Shown one piece after another: positions 50,003-50,561 of a stretch of DNA of 50,561 nucleotides (its first letter is position 1; each line of letters starts with the position of its first letter). Source of the stretch: Nitrospira sp. CG24B (lineage in GTDB: Bacteria > Nitrospirota > Nitrospiria > Nitrospirales > Nitrospiraceae); contig NEWS02000004.1 in NCBI GenBank assembly GCA_002869845.2, positions 1,188,731-1,239,291 on the forward strand, in the 5' to 3' direction. The position numbers and the translations under genes are program-made. The notes beneath the pieces were generated by a model. It ran no database searches. It was not told the DNA's origin and worked only from the letters and a program-made list of their open reading frames with translations.

Positions 50003-50199
50003 GAGTTTCCCTCCCTAGCGCAATGACTCTCCCAGTTCTTGGCAAGAACACTCGATGTGGGCAAGAGCATCCTCTCTCTTACTGTACACAAAGGATTTCT
50101 ACCGTAGAGTTGCAATCCCTGTCTAGACGATTGGCAATCCCAAGAGTCCATCGAGGCAAGTCCAAACAAGAGGCAGGAGATACCTTCCTATTGCACCCA

Positions 50200-50561
50200 C
50201 TACACCGTCAGATGTTGCCGAACCATATCGGCATTCAACTCCGTGCTCTTGCCCTGAGCCATCACGGCCCCTTTGGCCATGACCACGTACTTCTCCGCCA
50301 GCCGCGCGGCAAAATGAAGCCCTTGCTCGACGAGCAGAATGGCGAACCGGCGCGACTGCTTAAAGCCGATAATGACGTCCTCGATCTGATCGACGATCGA
50401 GGGCTGAATCCCCTCCGTCGGTTCATCCAACAAGAGGAGCTTGGGACTGGAGAGGATGGCGCGGCCGATCGCCAACTGCTGTTGTTCCCCCCCGCTCAAC
50501 ACCCCACCCGGACGATGGAGAATCTGGGTCAACTTGGGAAAGAGCTGATAGACCTCCTCGA
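50200..50561 (-). CDS. urtE: urea ABC transporter ATP-binding protein UrtE (C-terminal part, runs off the window)
   Basis: The C-terminal ~120 residues of a LivF-type ABC ATPase are present; the 5' part lies beyond base 50561. The signature VLSGGEQQQLAIGRAIL, Walker B LLLLDEPTEGIQPS and the switch His region ILLVEQGLHFAARLAEKYVV are complete. The EGIQPS variant and the position directly before ureA identify the urea transporter UrtE rather than a branched-chain amino-acid transporter. It provides energy for high-affinity urea uptake with UrtABCD. The remaining urt genes would be expected just outside the window. Confidence 0.9.
   Translation of the reverse strand, partial: EEVYQLFPKLTQILHRPGGVLSGGEQQQLAIGRAILSSPKLLLLDEPTEGIQPSIVDQIEDVIIGFKQSRRFAILLVEQGLHFAARLAEKYVVMAKGAVMAQGKSTELNADMVRQHLTV

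Noticed and set aside
1..50561. tRNA genes, rRNA genes, CRISPR arrays and insertion sequences
   Set aside because: I looked for T-loop-like sequences, regularly spaced repeats and transposase motifs on both strands and found none convincing.

Overview
The window reads as a chromosomal segment of a Nitrospira-type nitrite oxidiser (lineage II-like, possibly comammox; the window cannot separate these). The evidence is the combination of two free-standing NxrC-like heme b subunits with a TorD-type chaperone and a NapG-like ferredoxin, many c-type cytochromes, two long cytochrome bd-like oxidases instead of a normal heme-copper oxidase, and a ureABCFGD urease operon preceded by urtE. No ribosomal RNA, tRNA, CRISPR array, integrase or insertion sequence was seen.

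Region 1 (about 150-14,080, all minus strand) is a long co-directional run. In transcription order it encodes a HEXXH/zinc-ribbon protein, a Tat-type four-cluster ferredoxin, a TorD-like chaperone, NxrC, a B12-binding radical SAM protein, a polytopic membrane protein, a TPR protein, TatA, an NHL-repeat protein, a second NxrC-like protein, a PDZ protein and two tandem pentaheme cytochromes. It looks like an accessory module for assembling and wiring an exported NXR-like molybdoenzyme; the catalytic alpha and beta subunits are not in the window. Five copies of a ~100-130 bp hairpin-forming repeat sit between these genes, always in the same orientation, and in four cases the repeat edge supplies the stop codon of the preceding gene.

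Region 2 (14,200-19,400) holds a plus-strand WD40 protein and, convergent to it, a 1286-codon type IIG restriction-modification ORF that runs in frame into a C-terminal Fic domain. A 74-codon ORF in another frame, buried in the linker between the two, carries the Fic-antitoxin inhibitory motif. This is the most unusual architecture in the window.

Region 3 (19,570-26,930) is a housekeeping operon (mobA, glycosyltransferase 9, argS, tgt, yajC, secD). Where secF would be expected there is a 5'-truncated SIMPL-domain gene.

Region 4 (26,970-41,110) is respiratory: a bd-like oxidase operon with two tiny membrane proteins, a diheme membrane cytochrome, a monoheme membrane cytochrome and a diheme cytochrome fused to an NxrC-like heme b domain; then two FGE-fold proteins without catalytic cysteines, a second bd-like oxidase, a PCP-reductase-domain protein and a DUF420 protein.

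Region 5 (41,180-50,561) has a broken O-methyltransferase, an RlpA-like lipoprotein, a cupredoxin-like exported protein, a fatty-acid desaturase, and the urease operon with the end of urtE at the window edge.
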